Of a stretch of DNA of 64,000 bases, positions 16,598 to 25,349 are shown one piece after another. Within the stretch, counting starts at the first letter, position 1, and the number at the start of each line of letters is the position of its first letter. The stretch spans positions 61,557-125,556 of the forward strand of contig NZ_PGUZ01000033.1 of NCBI RefSeq assembly GCF_002860165.1. Reading direction: 5' to 3'. The notes under the pieces were generated by a model. That model was not told the origin of the DNA and did no database searches. It saw only the letters and a list, made by a program, of their open reading frames with translations. This DNA comes from Bacillus sp. V3-13. GTDB taxonomy: Bacteria > Bacillota > Bacilli > Bacillales > Cytobacillaceae. The position numbers and the translations under genes are program-made.

Positions 16598-16657
16598 CAC
16601 TTATCATCCAGTCTATCATCCTATTTTTTAAACGCCGCAGGAAGGGAGGAAATGCCT

Positions 16658-17392
16658 GTGCTCGATAAAATCAAAAGTGATTATATTAGCTGGTTCCTAT
16701 TAATCGGCTGTATATTGCTTCTTCTTGAAGTGACATTCTTTAATAAAGGGCTTATCTTTTCCCTTCTTGTGGCTGTTGGCATGATTTATTTCGGGCGCAA
16801 AGCAATGCCAGGGTCTTTTGGGAAAATCCTGTTTTGGAGCGGTATTATTTTTTTCTGTGCCAGCATTATTGGCATGATGACATTCAGGTTCTTCCTGCTC
16901 GCGATTCTTGTCCACTTTGTCATTCAATACTCGCAGTCAAAACGAAAGCCGGAACATATCAATCCAGTGTTAAAAGAGCCGGTCCTGCATAAAAGCGAGG
17001 AAGATGTGATCAGAAAAAAGCCGCTTTTTGATAATGTCCTGTTTGGCCAGCATAAAACACCCGAGCGTGTATATGAATGGAATGATATTAATATCCAGGC
17101 AGGGTTTGGCGATACAGTCATTGATTTAAGCTATACCGTTCTGCCTCCTGGAGAAACCGTTGTTTTTATTCGCAACTTTATCGGCAATGTCCAGATCCTG
17201 GTACCATATGATCTGGAGGTCAGCATTCATCACTCGGTCGTTGCCGGTTCAATAAAAGTCTTCAATTTTCAGGAACCAAAAGCGTTCAACCGTACATTCC
17301 AGCTCCAGACACCAGGATACGAAACGCAAGAACAGAAGATTAAGATATTCACCTCATTGATCGTTGGAGATATTGAGGTGAAAAGGGTATGA
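16658..17392 (+). CDS. liaF: LiaF, membrane inhibitor of the LiaRS system
   Basis: About 244 residues with four hydrophobic segments in the first 100 residues and a soluble C-terminal domain (FIGNVQILVPYDLEVSIHHS) typical of LiaF/YvqF. GTG 16658 lies 8 bases after GGGAGG; ATG at 16652 is an alternative two residues longer. LiaF keeps LiaS inactive in unstressed cells. Its stop overlaps the start of liaS (ATGA). No liaG gene separates it from liaH. Confidence 0.9.
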   Translation: MLDKIKSDYISWFLLIGCILLLLEVTFFNKGLIFSLLVAVGMIYFGRKAMPGSFGKILFWSGIIFFCASIIGMMTFRFFLLAILVHFVIQYSQSKRKPEHINPVLKEPVLHKSEEDVIRKKPLFDNVLFGQHKTPERVYEWNDINIQAGFGDTVIDLSYTVLPPGETVVFIRNFIGNVQILVPYDLEVSIHHSVVAGSIKVFNFQEPKAFNRTFQLQTPGYETQEQKIKIFTSLIVGDIEVKRV

Positions 17393-18432
17393 GTACAGTA
17401 CAGCGCCAAATCCTCTGGGGAACTGTTGTCGCTTTAATTGTTTTTTTATTGTCCACAGCTGCTTTTTTGGCCGCATACCCTTTAGCTGATTGGTCGGAGC
17501 TGTGGAAGCGTGAGTTGATGGATATTCCGTTTATTGTATTTCTGCCAAGTGTCAGTGCGGCAATCGGCATCATTTTTGGGTTTGCGTCAGGCTTTACAAG
17601 GCGCAAGCAGCTGCAGGTAATCGAAGACTATCTTCGCCAGCTTGAAGAGGGGCGGCAATTAGACATTAGCGGAGCCGAAAACGATCCGGACCTGTCCGCG
17701 ATTACAAGCAGAATTGCAAAAGTCCAAAAGCAAATCGCGGAACAGACAAAGCTTTCACAGAGGCTGGCTACCGAAAAAGCCGAGGACCAGGAGACAAGAA
17801 TTCAGGAAATTATTTCTCAGGAACGAAACCGGCTGGCCAGGGAGCTCCATGATTCTGTCAGCCAGCAATTATTTGCGGCTTCAATGCTGATGTCCGCGAT
17901 CAATGAGGCGAAACCAGGCTCAGATGATCGTGAAACAAAACAGTTGAAAATTGTCGAAGAAATGATTCACCAGTCCCAGCTTGAAATGAGGGCTCTTCTT
18001 CTCCATCTCCGCCCTGCTGCCTTGAAGGGAAAATCTCTTCAGGAAGGAATTGCCGAGCTGCTTATTGAATTATCACAAAAGGTAACGATGGAGATCGTCT
18101 GGAAGGTAGAGGAATTTCCACTCGATAAAGGGGTGGAGGACCATCTGTTTCGGATTTTACAAGAAAGTGCATCCAACACACTTCGCCATTCAAAAGCAAC
18201 AAAGCTTGAAGTTCTGCTTATTAAAAGGGATGAGTTTATCATTTTGCGAATATCCGATGATGGCATCGGTTTTGATGTAGAAGAAGAAAAAGCCGGTTCA
18301 TACGGGCTGCAAAACATGTATGAGCGGGCATTGGAAATAGGTGCAACCCTTAAAATAGTGAGCATAAAAAATAAAGGAACACGTCTCGAAGTAAAAGTTC
18401 CGATAATGAGTGAAGGTGAAATCGATGATTAA
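17389..18432 (+). CDS. liaS: LiaS, sensor histidine kinase of the lia system
   Basis: 347 residues. Two membrane segments (residues about 10-32 and 45-68) with a very short extracytoplasmic loop, the intramembrane-sensing kinase layout, then a linker, the phosphoacceptor helix with [13 protein letters not shown] (His154) and HATPase_c with SDDGIGFD. It senses envelope stress together with LiaF and phosphorylates LiaR. It overlaps liaF by 4 bases and liaR by 8. Confidence 0.94.
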   Translation: MSTVQRQILWGTVVALIVFLLSTAAFLAAYPLADWSELWKRELMDIPFIVFLPSVSAAIGIIFGFASGFTRRKQLQVIEDYLRQLEEGRQLDISGAENDPDLSAITSRIAKVQKQIAEQTKLSQRLATEKAEDQETRIQEIISQERNRLARELHDSVSQQLFAASMLMSAINEAKPGSDDRETKQLKIVEEMIHQSQLEMRALLLHLRPAALKGKSLQEGIAELLIELSQKVTMEIVWKVEEFPLDKGVEDHLFRILQESASNTLRHSKATKLEVLLIKRDEFIILRISDDGIGFDVEEEKAGSYGLQNMYERALEIGATLKIVSIKNKGTRLEVKVPIMSEGEIDD

Positions 18433-19057
18433 AGTATTGTTTGTTGACGATCACGAAATGGTCCGAATCGGGGTTTCCTCGTATTTGTCTGCCCAGCCTG
18501 ACATCGATGTCATAGGAGAAGCGGATAATGGCCGGACCGGGGTTGAGCTCGCACTTCAGCTCCGCCCTGATATCATTTTAATGGATCTTGTCATGAAGGA
18601 AATGGACGGAATTGAAGCGACAAGAAAAATCATCGAAAGTTGGCCGGATGCGAAAATCATTATTGTAACAAGCTTTCTTGACGATGAAAAGGTCTATCCT
18701 GCTCTCGAGGCAGGTGCAACCAGTTATATGCTGAAAACATCAAAGGCAAGTGAAATAGCCAATGCTGTCCGCGCAACCTATCACGGCCAACCAGTACTGG
18801 AGCCGGAAGTCACGGGCAAAATGATGATGAAGATGCGAAAGCAAAACCAGCATGCTCCACATGAGGAGCTGACAGCCCGGGAAATGGAAATATTGTTATT
18901 GATGGCAGAGGGAAAGTCAAACCAGGAAATGGCGGATGAATTATTTATCGCACTCAAGACCGTTAAAACGCACGTCAGCAATATTTTAAGCAAGCTCCAG
19001 GTCCAGGACAGAACCCAGGCCGTTATTTATGCTTTTAAACATTCACTCGTCAAGTAA
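18425..19057 (+). CDS. liaR: LiaR, response regulator of the lia system
   Basis: 210 residues from ATG 18425, inside the end of liaS, which fixes this start over the upstream GTG at 18410. Receiver domain with Asp54 ([13 protein letters not shown]) and a LuxR-type HTH ([22 protein letters not shown]). Phosphorylated LiaR activates the liaI promoter. The two-component pair at 2.9-5.4 kb belongs to the same broad family but lacks liaF. Confidence 0.94.
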   Translation: MIKVLFVDDHEMVRIGVSSYLSAQPDIDVIGEADNGRTGVELALQLRPDIILMDLVMKEMDGIEATRKIIESWPDAKIIIVTSFLDDEKVYPALEAGATSYMLKTSKASEIANAVRATYHGQPVLEPEVTGKMMMKMRKQNQHAPHEELTAREMEILLLMAEGKSNQEMADELFIALKTVKTHVSNILSKLQVQDRTQAVIYAFKHSLVK

Positions 19058-19079
19058 ACGGTATTTTAAATTGTTCAAA

Positions 19080-19123
19080 AAAAAAATCGCCTCCCTCCTT
19101 TCGGAGAAAAGGCGATTTTTTTT
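19080..19123. terminator. Bidirectional terminator between liaR and dtpT
   Basis: AAAAAAAATCGCCT pairs with AGGCGATTTTTTTT around an inner CTCC/GGAG helix; A and T tracts on either side let it serve both convergent genes. Confidence 0.88.
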
Positions 19124-19130
19124 CTAAGAA

Positions 19131-20624
19131 TTAACGTACACCCTTCATATAATCTTGAATTTTCGGAGAAAGAATTAATAGAATGGCTCCAAGCAAAATT
19201 GCGACCGCTCCGATTGCTCCAAAATAAATGATTTCGGTATCCGGGCGGTATAATTTAACGATTTGTGCGTTAATGGCCTGTGCCGATGCGTTTGACAGGA
19301 ACCATAAACTCATCGTTTGAGCCGAAAAAGCAGCTGGTGCCAATTTCGTAGTCGCAGACAATCCGACAGGTGACAGCAGCAATTCCCCGAGTACGACCAG
19401 GAAGAAGCTGAGCACAAGCCAGAGTGGGCTTACGAGTGTTTCAGTTCCATTCATGGCTGCAGGAATGATCATGACGAGGAACGAAAGCCCTGCAAAAAAT
19501 AAACCATAAGCAAACTTTTTAGAAGTGGATGGCTGCCTATTGCCAAGCTTCACCCACAGCCATGCAAACACCGGTGCTAAAAAGATGATAAATAACGGGT
19601 TTAAATACTGGAACCAGGAAGGTGTAATATCCATTCCAGCAAAAGATAGCTGTGTCCGATTGTCAGCGTACAAAGCCAGAATAATTGAGCCCTGTTCCTG
19701 AATAGCCCAAAAGATCATTGCAGCAATAAACAAAGGAATGTAAGCAATGATGCGTGATCGCTCTACCTCGGTTGTCTTTGGACTGTTATACATCACCATA
19801 AAGTATAGGGTTGGAATAATGATTCCGAGAATACTGATCAGGAATACAAATCGTTCAATATTTAAGAGACCTGTTTGAATAGAGATAGCACCTAAAATGA
19901 TAATGATTGCCGTGCTAATTCCAATAATACCAAATACCTTTTTTCTTTCTTCCTTTGTTAATGGGTTTGGAACATGCGTACCTGCTAAACCAAGGTTTTT
20001 CTTTTTAGTTACAACAAAAGTGATCAGTCCGAGCAGCATACCGATTGCAGCAAGGCTAAAACCAAGATGATAATTATACTCTTGTCCGACTGTACCAACA
20101 ATCAGTGGTGCAAGAAAGCCACCTAAGTTAATGCCCATGTAAAAAATGCTGAAACCTGAATCACGGCGGGTATCCTCATCGCTATATAAATCACCGACAA
20201 CACTGGAAACGTTGGGCTTTAATAGGCCTGTCCCAATTACGATTAAGGCCATGGATATGAATAATGCTGTAACACCGGCTGGTAAAGCCAGGACGATGTG
20301 GCCGAACATGATCAAAATACCGCCAAAAAACACGGTTTTGGATGTCCCCAACAGCCGGTCCGCGATCCAGCCGCCGATAATACCAGACATATAGACGAGT
20401 GATCCATAAATCGCCATAATTGAAGCGGCAGTAGTTTGGTCAAGCCCCAATCCACCTTCTGACACTTCATAGTACATATAATAAAGTAGAATTGCTCTCA
20501 TCCCATAGTAAGAAAAACGCTCCCAGAATTCTGTGAAAAAGAGAGTGAATAATCCTTTAGGATGTCCGAAAAAACCTTTTTGCGGAATACTTTGGATTCT
20601 TGCGTTTTTATCCATAGTTGACAT
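19131..20624 (-). CDS. dtpT: POT-family di/tripeptide:proton symporter
   Basis: 497 residues with about 14 membrane segments. The PTR2 signatures are present: FTEFWERFSYYGMRAILLYYMY near the N-terminus (ExxER-type) and FSIFYMGINLGGFLAPLIVG. It imports di- and tripeptides with protons. AGGAGG sits 8 bases before the start. It stands alone, with a terminator shared with liaR downstream; peptide uptake would complement the two secreted proteases. Confidence 0.94.
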   Translation of the reverse strand: MSTMDKNARIQSIPQKGFFGHPKGLFTLFFTEFWERFSYYGMRAILLYYMYYEVSEGGLGLDQTTAASIMAIYGSLVYMSGIIGGWIADRLLGTSKTVFFGGILIMFGHIVLALPAGVTALFISMALIVIGTGLLKPNVSSVVGDLYSDEDTRRDSGFSIFYMGINLGGFLAPLIVGTVGQEYNYHLGFSLAAIGMLLGLITFVVTKKKNLGLAGTHVPNPLTKEERKKVFGIIGISTAIIIILGAISIQTGLLNIERFVFLISILGIIIPTLYFMVMYNSPKTTEVERSRIIAYIPLFIAAMIFWAIQEQGSIILALYADNRTQLSFAGMDITPSWFQYLNPLFIIFLAPVFAWLWVKLGNRQPSTSKKFAYGLFFAGLSFLVMIIPAAMNGTETLVSPLWLVLSFFLVVLGELLLSPVGLSATTKLAPAAFSAQTMSLWFLSNASAQAINAQIVKLYRPDTEIIYFGAIGAVAILLGAILLILSPKIQDYMKGVR

Positions 20625-20749
20625 AATATAACCTCCTATTTCCTCATACTATAATACTACTAATAAATTTATATTGTCAAAAGATTGCCATAAACATAAA
20701 AGAAGAGTAACAAACTTCCTGTATTAAAGATTTTTACCGATATATAAAA

Positions 20750-20776
20750 ATATTTGGCCAACTTGTCTCATACCTT
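20750..20776 (+). promoter_or_regulatory. Possible sporulation sigma-E promoter
   Basis: ATATT at 20750-20754 and CATACCTTT at 20769-20777 are separated by 14 bases, close to the sigma-E consensus (ATATT, 14, CATACANT). It lies 70 bases upstream of the SpoVB-like gene, which would be expected in the mother cell. Confidence 0.5.
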
Positions 20777-20845
20777 TATAAAAGGGTTATCCTTACAGCG
20801 TTTAAACATGTATCCGCGCAAGGGATATATACGGGGAGAGACAAT

Positions 20846-22177
20846 ATGAATAAGTTTCTTAAAGGAACACTATTATTAATTGGTGCGGCGTTTTTGGGAG
20901 AGTGCATTGAATTTATTGTCAATATGGTGCTTGCAAATGAACTTGGGGAGAGAGGGATGGGCCTGTACATGTCCATTTTGCCTTCTGTTTTTTTTATTGT
21001 GCTGCTTGCAAGCCTTGAATTGCCAATTTCTATTTCAAAGTTTGTTGCCGAGAAGGATGAGAGATTCCACCGCAGTATGCTTCAGCATGCCATTGAGATC
21101 ACGATTATTTTTACTGCAGTTTCTTTATTGGCAGCGGCGGTTATCATCCCGAACGTTCCGGTTTTCGATAAATATCATCCAATATTCAAGTGGGCGGTGC
21201 TGTTGTTAATTCCGATGGTGTCCTTTTCATCGATTGCCAGAGGATTTTTTATGGGCAAGCACCAAATGGGAAAAATCGCCCTATCTAATTTTTTAAGAAA
21301 GCTGTTACAGCTCGGGATGCTGGTCGTCGTCTATCAGATTTTTGATTTTAACCTTGATACAGCCGTGCTGATCGCTTTCTGTACGCTTGTCGGCAGTGAA
21401 TTCGTCGTTTTTTTATACTTAATTCATATTTTTATCGTTCAATTTATGCAGCTAAAGAAAAGGCCGTATAACACGCTCAACAGGAGTACCGTTCTGCAAA
21501 GCCTGATGGAAGTGTCGATTCCAACAACCGGAATGCGCGTCTTTCATGCATTTACACATGCGGTCCAGCCGTTCTTAATCAAGGCAGCCCTTGTACGTTC
21601 CGGTATATCGGAGCCTCTGGCCACCGAGCATTTCGGAATGCTTGCAGGGGTGGCAATGACAATTGGCTTTTTCCCGGCGTTCATCGCCCATTCCCTGCTT
21701 ATTATGCTGATACCGACTGTCTCAAAAGCCTATTCGCGGAATGAGACAAGCAAGCTGCAAAGGCTTCTGCAAAAAGTTCTGACAGCGACATTCATTTACG
21801 GGGTTCCTTCAGTGGTTGTATTTTATATTTTTGCCGAACCGCTGACGAATTTGTTTTTTCATTCACCTGTCGCGGCAAGCTACTTGCAAATGCTCTGGCC
21901 GTACTTTCTCTTTCACTTTTTTGTCACGCCGATGCAGGCATATTTGATTGGCCTTGGCTTGATCAAGGATGCTTTCATTCATGTGGTCTGGTCAACATGT
22001 ATTTCATACGGACTCATTTTTTTGCTCGGTTCGCTTCATGAACTGCAGATGGGCGGGGTGATCATCGGGATGAATACGGGTGCGATTTTACTGACATTCA
22101 TGCATTACTTAACAATCGTTAAAAAACTAAATATCTCATGGTCATTAAAATTATCGAAGCAGAGCGTTTTAAAATAA
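20846..22177 (+). CDS. SpoVB/YkvU-like MATE-fold flippase (polysaccharide biosynthesis family)
   Basis: 443 residues with 12-14 membrane segments. The N-terminus (FLKGTLLLIGAAFLGECIEF) and the stretch SFSSIARGFFMGKHQM match the SpoVB/YkvU branch of the MOP exporter superfamily, whose members flip lipid-linked wall precursors. Its length is that of B. subtilis YkvU (445) rather than SpoVB (about 518). The sigma-E-like promoter upstream supports a sporulation role in cortex or coat assembly. GGGGAGAG precedes ATG 20846. Confidence 0.85.
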   Translation: MNKFLKGTLLLIGAAFLGECIEFIVNMVLANELGERGMGLYMSILPSVFFIVLLASLELPISISKFVAEKDERFHRSMLQHAIEITIIFTAVSLLAAAVIIPNVPVFDKYHPIFKWAVLLLIPMVSFSSIARGFFMGKHQMGKIALSNFLRKLLQLGMLVVVYQIFDFNLDTAVLIAFCTLVGSEFVVFLYLIHIFIVQFMQLKKRPYNTLNRSTVLQSLMEVSIPTTGMRVFHAFTHAVQPFLIKAALVRSGISEPLATEHFGMLAGVAMTIGFFPAFIAHSLLIMLIPTVSKAYSRNETSKLQRLLQKVLTATFIYGVPSVVVFYIFAEPLTNLFFHSPVAASYLQMLWPYFLFHFFVTPMQAYLIGLGLIKDAFIHVVWSTCISYGLIFLLGSLHELQMGGVIIGMNTGAILLTFMHYLTIVKKLNISWSLKLSKQSVLK

Positions 22178-22342
22178 CGAAGGTTTTTCTCTCACTTTAG
22201 CGAATTATAAAAGAAAAATGTTCCGCGTGTTTTTTGATTTGCGGAATGGATTACAGCGGGAGAATGTTAAATAACGGTGTAGGGGTTGATGAATTCCTTT
22301 CGTTTATTTATATAGAGAAAGTTTTTGAGGGGAGAAGTGTCA

Positions 22343-22861
22343 ATGAACCGGGAGATCTACTTTGAAAATGAAATTTGTGAGCACGGGGCGTCAGTCTTTC
22401 ATTATATATATTCGTTGGTCAGGCATAAAGAGCTGGCAGAGGATTTGTACCAGGAGGTTCTTTTGTCCGCCTACCTTGCCCTCGGACAATTTGAACAAAA
22501 AGCCAAGCTGAAAAGCTGGATGTACACGATTGCCCTTAATAAATGCCGGGATTACTGGAGAAAAGAGAAAGGAAGGCAGCGGTTTTGGCAGGAAAATGCC
22601 TGCATCTATTGCAATGATTATGAAGCAGGTTTATTAACTGAAGAATATGTCATTAAAAAACAAGCTGACGAGGCCATGCAAGCATCGATCAAGGAGCTCC
22701 CAGCCCGATATCAAGACCCGCTCCTCCTTTTTTATTTTAAAGGCTGTTCGTTAGCAGAAATTTCCCGTGAAACCGGGCTTCCGTTATCTACAGTCAAAAC
22801 AAGGATGAAAAGGGGAAAAGAGCAACTGCGCCCGAAACTGAAAATGCTGGCAGTCCAATAG
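22343..22861 (+). CDS. ECF-type RNA polymerase sigma factor
   Basis: 172 residues from ATG 22343 after GAGGGGAG; an upstream in-frame ATG at 22325 has no binding site. Sigma region 2 covers residues about 15-80 (LAEDLYQEVLLSAYLALGQF; KLKSWMYTIALNKCRDYWR) and region 4 covers 115-168 (CSLAEISRETGLPLSTVKTRM). It resembles the SigV/YlaC size class. No anti-sigma gene follows: the next gene is convergent and encodes a TrkA_C protein. CACGG-style regulation cannot be inferred. Confidence 0.92.
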   Translation: MNREIYFENEICEHGASVFHYIYSLVRHKELAEDLYQEVLLSAYLALGQFEQKAKLKSWMYTIALNKCRDYWRKEKGRQRFWQENACIYCNDYEAGLLTEEYVIKKQADEAMQASIKELPARYQDPLLLFYFKGCSLAEISRETGLPLSTVKTRMKRGKEQLRPKLKMLAVQ

Positions 22862-22899
22862 AAGCTTTCGGGCTGTCCGCCAGCCATAATAAAATGATC

Positions 22900-23607
22900 T
22901 CAATTCTCGCTTAGTTCTTCTTTTTTTCGGTTTTCTGCAATTTCGATATCCTTTTTAAACCTTTTTTCGATGTGATGCTTGTTTCCGTATAAAATGATAT
23001 CATCGCCGGGCTGGAGCTCTTCTTTACTGCAATGATTCCGCATGATTTTAATTTCACCTCTTTGAATAAACAAAATCATAATATCGTCATCAGGGTCAAG
23101 GATATCATCGATCTTTTTTTGGGCAGCAGGTGAGTCCTCATAAAGGGCGAGCTCAAAAATTTGGTCATCCTCGTTTGTTAAAAGCACTTCTTGAATGGGA
23201 AGCTCTGATATATGGTAATGTTCTTCTAAATCATGTTCAAATATCCTTTCCAGTTTTCTTTGCAGCAAAGGTATTCTTAAAATAAAGTAAATAAAAATGA
23301 GGACACCAACTACATAAGCAGCTTCCATCGCGTAAAAATTATCGGATAAAATATTGCTGATCGTTGAAATGATTACCGCCAGTGAAAAGACGCCGAAGAG
23401 AATTAAAAAAGTACTAAGCTTTCTCCTGATCGGATGGTCAATAATCAGTTCCGATTCCCCAGTCGTAAAGCCTGTTGCGGTTAGCATCGATATAACCTGG
23501 AACCTTGCGACTCTGGGCTTAAGGCCGGTGAGAATAAATAATGTAACGTTGATTTCAATAACGGCAAGAATAATCGCGATATAAATTAAAATAAAGAGGA
23601 AGCCCAC
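22900..23607 (-). CDS. Membrane protein with TrkA_C (RCK_C) ligand-binding domain
   Basis: 235 residues: membrane segments at about 5-25, 65-85 and 95-112 (with LTATGFTTGESEL between them, a phrase reminiscent of Trk/Ktr channel loops), then a linker and a C-terminal RCK_C domain (DDIMILFIQRGEIKIMRNHCSKEELQPGDDIILYG). TrkA_C domains bind ligands such as c-di-AMP or nucleotides and gate ion transporters. The membrane part is too short to be a complete channel, so it may be a regulator or a homo-oligomeric transporter. Confidence 0.8.
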   Translation of the reverse strand: MGFLFILIYIAIILAVIEINVTLFILTGLKPRVARFQVISMLTATGFTTGESELIIDHPIRRKLSTFLILFGVFSLAVIISTISNILSDNFYAMEAAYVVGVLIFIYFILRIPLLQRKLERIFEHDLEEHYHISELPIQEVLLTNEDDQIFELALYEDSPAAQKKIDDILDPDDDIMILFIQRGEIKIMRNHCSKEELQPGDDIILYGNKHHIEKRFKKDIEIAENRKKEELSEN

Positions 23608-23657
23608 TTATGATCACCCTTCTTTTTTCTATTAATGAATTAAAATCACTTAAATAA

Positions 23658-23695
23658 AAGAACCCGAGGAGACCTTGCCCGCTCAGGTTCTTTTT
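23658..23695 (-). terminator. Rho-independent terminator
   Basis: AAAGAACCcGAG pairs with CTCaGGTTCTTT; T tracts on both sides. It follows the minus-strand small membrane protein gene. Confidence 0.8.
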
Positions 23696-23763
23696 GTATG
23701 AAATTCTACTGTTGCCATCCGATCCGACAAACAAGTGCTCCGACGACAAACTCGGCATTATTG

Positions 23764-24036
23764 TTATCGTGACTGCTTCACTTCGTTGTAATAATTAACA
23801 GAGTACATCGCACCTTCACTGACCATCTTATTGTCTTCAATATCCTCCGGATCGGGGTGTCCTGCTTTTTCTAATGGAGGCAGAGCGTCCTGCTGCTGCT
23901 TTCCTGGCATGAATTTTTTTCTTAATTTTGTAGAATAGAACTCAATTTTATTTAAATTAGGTTTTAAAGCGAGCCATAATGCTGTGATGCCAACACCAAG
24001 CAACACGTAAGATTTAACCGAATTAGACTGGATCAT
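23764..24036 (-). CDS. Small membrane-anchored protein of unknown function
   Basis: 90 residues from ATG at 24036 (GGGAGG nine bases upstream; an upstream in-frame ATG at 24075 has no clear binding site). One hydrophobic segment (residues about 9-23, VLLGVGITALWLAL) is followed by a basic stretch (TKLRKKFMPGKQQQ) and an acidic tail. I do not recognise the family. It lies upstream of, and in the same direction as, the TrkA_C gene, but a terminator separates them. Confidence 0.7.
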   Translation of the reverse strand: MIQSNSVKSYVLLGVGITALWLALKPNLNKIEFYSTKLRKKFMPGKQQQDALPPLEKAGHPDPEDIEDNKMVSEGAMYSVNYYNEVKQSR

Positions 24037-24315
24037 GTTTCCGTTCCTCCCTGTCGTTTTTAATAAAGTTAACATCTAAGGAGTTTTTTTCTTTAAGGTA
24101 TCCCGCCTTATTGAATAATATGTACCCGTTTTTATAACAGGAGAAACACAATCGAAAAATTTTTATTTTTCATTATATGGGTGATATTGCTGTCAAGGCT
24201 AAAAAAAGTATCCTGAATCGAAAGAATGGAAATTTTGAGAGAGTCTACTAGTTTCAGCATTGATCAGAAGGGGAAGAAGGTTAATAATGGAAGTGGATTT
24301 TGGGGAGGAGAAAAT

Positions 24316-25257
24316 ATGGAGCATGTATTCCGGCACCATAATTGGAAGTGGTACCAGCTAAAAAACGAAGAAGCTGATCTGGTGCACGAAATTACCCAGG
24401 ATTATCAGCCTTGCGATGACTGGTTGCAAGGCATTAAAGAAAAAAAATCAAATTTATTACAAATTGATGTAACCAAATTAAATAAGGAATTTTTAAGAGG
24501 TTCGATTGTTTATCAGCAAAATGTCGAAGATAAAGAAGACCATCATCTTTTCCATTTTTACGTTACAAGAGAATTTTTTATTACAGTCGGCCTCGACTTT
24601 GAGATTCTGAAATCGGCAAACGTCCCGGCAATGCTCGATCAGATGGAAAGGGCAACTTCTCCTATTGAAGGTTTTTCCGTTTTGCTGGCCGAAATTTTAA
24701 ATAATTTTCTAAGAAGAATTGACGAATTTGAAATGAGACTGCGGAAATTAATGTGGAGAATTCAGGAGAATAACAATACAAGCATATTGGATAATATCTA
24801 TAACAGCCGGCACGAATTGTTGATCAGGAAAAACCTGATGATGCCGATTATGGAGATTCAAATGGGCCTTGAGGAAACCTTTAGTGGCAGCCTTATTGAA
24901 GGTCCTGAATATCAGCGCTTGAGCAAGAGGCTGAAAAGGGGATTGCGGTTAGTCAGCGAATATCAGCAGGAGATTGATACAATGATTAATCTTGAGGAAG
25001 TCGTTTCCACGCACAGGGGAAATGAAATTATGAAAACATTGACTGTATTTACCGTTCTTTTTACACCATTAATGGCATTGGGAGCGCTATGGGGGATGAA
25101 TTTTGAATTTATGCCCGAGCTTAAATGGAAATTTGGATATTTATATGCCATTATTTTAATCGTTGTATCGACCGTGGCCATTTATCTCTATTTAAGATTA
25201 AAAGGATGGATGGGAGACATATTGACACCAAAAGAAAAGGACTCATTTTTCAAATAG
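24316..25257 (+). CDS. corA: CorA-family magnesium/divalent cation transporter
   Basis: 313 residues from ATG 24316 behind GGGGAGG; the longer in-frame start at 24226 adds unrelated sequence. A large cytoplasmic domain with long helices is followed by two C-terminal membrane helices and the signature GMN (LWGMNFEFMPEL). CorA pentamers conduct Mg2+ (or Co2+/Ni2+) down the gradient. It is monocistronic with a terminator directly after. Confidence 0.93.
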   Translation: MEHVFRHHNWKWYQLKNEEADLVHEITQDYQPCDDWLQGIKEKKSNLLQIDVTKLNKEFLRGSIVYQQNVEDKEDHHLFHFYVTREFFITVGLDFEILKSANVPAMLDQMERATSPIEGFSVLLAEILNNFLRRIDEFEMRLRKLMWRIQENNNTSILDNIYNSRHELLIRKNLMMPIMEIQMGLEETFSGSLIEGPEYQRLSKRLKRGLRLVSEYQQEIDTMINLEEVVSTHRGNEIMKTLTVFTVLFTPLMALGALWGMNFEFMPELKWKFGYLYAIILIVVSTVAIYLYLRLKGWMGDILTPKEKDSFFK

Positions 25258-25265
25258 GATATTCC

Positions 25266-25302
25266 AAACAGCCCTGTCGATAAACGGCAGGGCTGTTTTT
25301 GA
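25266..25302 (+). terminator. Rho-independent terminator after corA
   Basis: AACAGCCCTG pairs with CAGGGCTGTT, followed by TTTTTGAT. Confidence 0.88.
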
Positions 25303-25349
25303 TAGCTTCCTTAGTGAGATGCGGAATGTTCTTACCGTCATCGAGCATG

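Noticed and set aside
23696..23762. Minus-strand frame ending EFVVGALVCRIGWQQ after the small membrane gene
   Set aside because: Looks protein-like but has no start codon and a stop just upstream; could be a remnant, not supportable as a gene.
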